Below, piece after piece: positions 32,955 through 35,117 of a stretch of 35,117 nt of DNA (the stretch's first letter is position 1; every line of letters starts with the position of its first letter). The notes under the pieces are model-generated. The model saw only the letters and a program-made list of their open reading frames with translations, did no database searches and was not told the DNA's origin. Position numbers and translations under genes: made by a program. Source of the stretch: Rhodopirellula sp. (GTDB lineage: Bacteria > Planctomycetota > Planctomycetia > Pirellulales > Thermoguttaceae); assembly GCA_012728855.1 (NCBI GenBank), contig JAAYEH010000612.1, forward strand, positions 1 to 35,117. The letters run 5' to 3'.

Positions 32955-34703
32955 TCACCGGCCTGACGAACGTGTGCCGCCGCCCGTTCTCTCTACCACA
33001 ATCGAAGCACCGGCGCCGGACGGGATGGCGACACCGCGGATCGTCAGCCGCCCGTTGCCATCGGCTTCAGTCTCGCTGGGTGGAGCATCGCCGACCCGAA
33101 CTTTCAGCCGCTCTCCCGGTCGGATTCTGAATTGCTGCAAACGGCGGAGCGTTGCGTCGGTGGTCACCGGGTATTCGATGCCCGGGTAGCTTGCTTGGAC
33201 CGTAATCATGTAGCGGTCGGGCCCATCCCGGACATCGCTCCAATCCATCCCACGATTCATCCAGCCAACGATGTCGCCATCCTCGGGCCGGCCATCGCCC
33301 GGGTTGCGATTCGACGACGTATTGGAGAACGCGGGGAAACTCTCGTCGCGGCGAAACTGCCGAAACCGCTGGGCCCATGCCTTTACGTCGGCAGGGGCAT
33401 CCTTGCCGCAGCCGGGGTGATCTCCGTTATCCCAGTAAACGGCAAACCCTTGCCGCGTGTCGTTCAGCGCTCGGTAGAACGGAGGATTGTTCTGCCAGGG
33501 AATCGAGGCGTCCTGCCGGCCATTGATCAGGAACACCGGCGGCAAGTCCTCTTGGCTTTCGCGTACAAAACGCTCTCCGTTCATGCGGGTGAGCAGACCC
33601 ACATCCTCGTTGGTTTTCAGATCGGCCGGGATCGGGCCTGTCCAGCACGAAGGTTCCAAACGCCAGGCACTTCCTCGTCCCAGATAGGTGTAGCTCACAA
33701 TTGGCACATGGGCATAGACCGCCGCAAACAATTCAGCACGGCGAAAGCCGAAGGAGATCGTTCCACAACCTCCCATGGAACTACCGGAGCAGTACCAGCG
33801 ATTCAATTCCGGCTGATAATAGTCGCGCACGAAATCGAGTATCCAGAGGTTGCGGCGTTCGGTGTAGTTCGTCGGCACGCCTCGGCCCATCAGCGCGCGG
33901 TCAAAGATGTTGGAGTTGTATCCGTACCAGAACGTCCAGATCGCCGGAGTTCCTCCGTCGCCCGCCTCCGTGTGCGGCCGATTGATCCAGACTCGATCCG
34001 TCGGCCGCACGACGACTTCACCTTCTTGGATCCGCACGCTGAACTTGAACGGTAGACCTTCGCGCCAGCCCATCGTGGCATCACCAAAAACGAGATACTC
34101 CATGCTCGGCACCACGCCCCCTTTGGCGTGCAGGTGCAACCACATTGCCTTGCCACGACCGTCACCCCGTGTCGGAGGAGACTCGCTTCGCTGCCAGATG
34201 GGCTGGATGGGTGCGGCTGCGGCTGCGACACCCTGGTCGAGTGAGTTCACTCCGATCGCGAGCTGCGTGTTCTCTCGGCCGTCGCGGTCCGTGGACGTAA
34301 CCGCGAAGTACAACTTGCCACGACTGTCCGCGGCCACCGTATGGACGAACAGCCCGCCTGCCGGGTCCAGTCGCCGGGCGCCGGGTGTCAAGAGCCATCC
34401 CACCGGTTCGGCAACCGGCTTGTCTTTGGCAAAAGAGGCAGGGTCCGCCCACCAATCCCTCGCGCTATGCTGTTCGATGTGATGAGCGATCCGCCTGGCC
34501 CGCGCCACATCGGCAATGACGATTTCCGACATGTAGACATTGAAAGTTGTTCCTGGCGGAGTCTCCGCCTCCGTCCACATGAGAAACACTTGCCCACCCT
34601 GAGTGATCGCCTTGAGGTTGGCTATCGGGGATGTCGCCTGAACACCGTCCGTCGCAGTCCAAGCTAGAATGGTCGACAGGAAAACGCGTGTAATTCTTCT
34701 CAT
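32955..34703 (-). CDS. Secreted alpha/beta hydrolase with N-terminal beta domain
   Basis: A 582-residue exported protein with signal peptide MRRITRVFLSTILAWTATDGVQA. Residues about 25-140 look like a fibronectin III-type beta domain (FLMWTEAETPPGTTFNVYMSE). The alpha/beta hydrolase core follows, with a complete triad: nucleophile S309 in G-S-S-M-G, D398 in NGRQDASIPW, and H429 in GDHPGCGK. The rest (about 490-582) is another beta-rich segment that may bind a surface or ligand. Relatives include esterases and acyl-transfer enzymes; the substrate is unknown. It stands alone, with 246 bases to the Uma2 gene and about 300 to the right-edge frame. Confidence 0.78.
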   Translation of the reverse strand: MRRITRVFLSTILAWTATDGVQATSPIANLKAITQGGQVFLMWTEAETPPGTTFNVYMSEIVIADVARARRIAHHIEQHSARDWWADPASFAKDKPVAEPVGWLLTPGARRLDPAGGLFVHTVAADSRGKLYFAVTSTDRDGRENTQLAIGVNSLDQGVAAAAAPIQPIWQRSESPPTRGDGRGKAMWLHLHAKGGVVPSMEYLVFGDATMGWREGLPFKFSVRIQEGEVVVRPTDRVWINRPHTEAGDGGTPAIWTFWYGYNSNIFDRALMGRGVPTNYTERRNLWILDFVRDYYQPELNRWYCSGSSMGGCGTISFGFRRAELFAAVYAHVPIVSYTYLGRGSAWRLEPSCWTGPIPADLKTNEDVGLLTRMNGERFVRESQEDLPPVFLINGRQDASIPWQNNPPFYRALNDTRQGFAVYWDNGDHPGCGKDAPADVKAWAQRFRQFRRDESFPAFSNTSSNRNPGDGRPEDGDIVGWMNRGMDWSDVRDGPDRYMITVQASYPGIEYPVTTDATLRRLQQFRIRPGERLKVRVGDAPPSETEADGNGRLTIRGVAIPSGAGASIVVERTGGGTRSSGR

Positions 34704-35000
34704 GAAAACGATACTTGCGTTAAGTTGAGCGGGATGGACTTCGTTCGGCGTGCAGAGGACATACTGAATCAGGAATGGAACATTGGATTTGGCACACGCT
34801 CCGAGTTTAGGGCAGGAAGAGTCGGGTGGTCAAGGCAGTTCCGGAGAAGGGGGTGCAACCATAACCCTGTTCTCTCCTCCTCCACCGTCGCCCGCCCCGT
34901 AAACGGCTACTCTGAAATGGACTTCGTATCGCAAACTCGGGACTGAGGTAATTGGCCCCGTCCCTGCTCCGACGAGGGAGGTCCGCGTAGAGGGCGCACC
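34704..35000. other. Intergenic region at the right end
   Basis: About 300 bases without a gene I can support. An 11-base direct repeat ATGGACTTCGT occurs at 34734-34744 and 34917-34927. Short open frames here resemble nothing. The promoter of the minus-strand hydrolase should lie here but no clear pair stands out. Confidence 0.4.
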
Positions 35001-35117
35001 ATGCACTCTGCGATTTTAGGCAGCATGGGATTGGTAGCAACGGGAGCCGGTGAGACGCTGCGGGCGATTTCGCCAGAAGCGAGCAAGCGTGGGGGTGTCG
35101 CTGAGGTGGTCGGCGAC
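35001..35117 (+). CDS. Possible start of an unknown gene, cut by the window
   Basis: An open frame from ATG 35001 runs off the right edge without a stop (39 codons: MHSAILGSMGLVATGAGETL and on). An AGAGGG lies about six bases before it and could be a ribosome-binding site; a second in-frame ATG lies at 35025. The codons look coding-like, but the piece is too short to assign. It may be only chance. Confidence 0.3.
   Translation, partial: MHSAILGSMGLVATGAGETLRAISPEASKRGGVAEVVGD

Overview
This is a high-GC window that most resembles a Planctomycetota chromosome (Pirellulales-like or a related lineage). The case rests on gene content: a TIGR02999-type ECF sigma factor beside a membrane-attached Ser/Thr kinase, an SHD1-domain protein, an HzsA-related dihaem PD40 protein, Tat-exported Gfo/Idh/MocA and heparinase-like proteins, a Uma2-type protein, and lipid A genes. 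I saw no rRNA, tRNA or CRISPR array. The lineage is an inference from gene families, not from a marker gene.

Region by region. Bases 1-4229 hold a co-directional set: the end of a sugar-phosphate isomerase/epimerase, an HzsA-related dihaem protein, and a Tat-exported Gfo/Idh/MocA oxidoreductase joined to it by an ATGA overlap. Two related long-arm hairpins follow (4275-4424), then a large secreted TIM-barrel protein. An internally deleted IS1634-like element (about 6813-7694) fills the gap to a minus-strand sdhC-sdhA-sdhB operon (7692-11374). A stand-alone receiver protein (11957-12355) converges on a heparinase II/III-like protein (12436-14325) across a long hairpin. ftsH (14682-16757, minus) diverges from the plus-strand operon dxr-rseP-lpxD-lpxI plus a rhomboid-like gene (17050-23395). 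That operon makes isoprenoid precursor, a site-2 protease and lipid A intermediates.

A 100-bp nested palindrome (23395-23494) separates this operon from a convergent nitric-oxide cluster on the minus strand: quinol-type NO reductase, Rrf2 regulator, hemerythrin-like protein and the di-iron Fe-S repair protein Ric (23518-27819). Together these could reduce NO, sense it, and repair damaged iron centres. After it come a divergent SHD1 tail-anchored protein with a good promoter, a Ser/Thr kinase and ECF sigma factor pair, a Uma2-type protein, and a secreted alpha/beta hydrolase. A possible gene start runs off the right edge.

Most genes are recognisable. The least explained items are the intergenic palindromes of three different designs, the four-PDZ site-2 protease, the rhomboid-like protein with a B-box-like zinc tail, the unclassified TIM-barrel protein, a possible Rrf2 operator, and a probably leaderless ftsH promoter.
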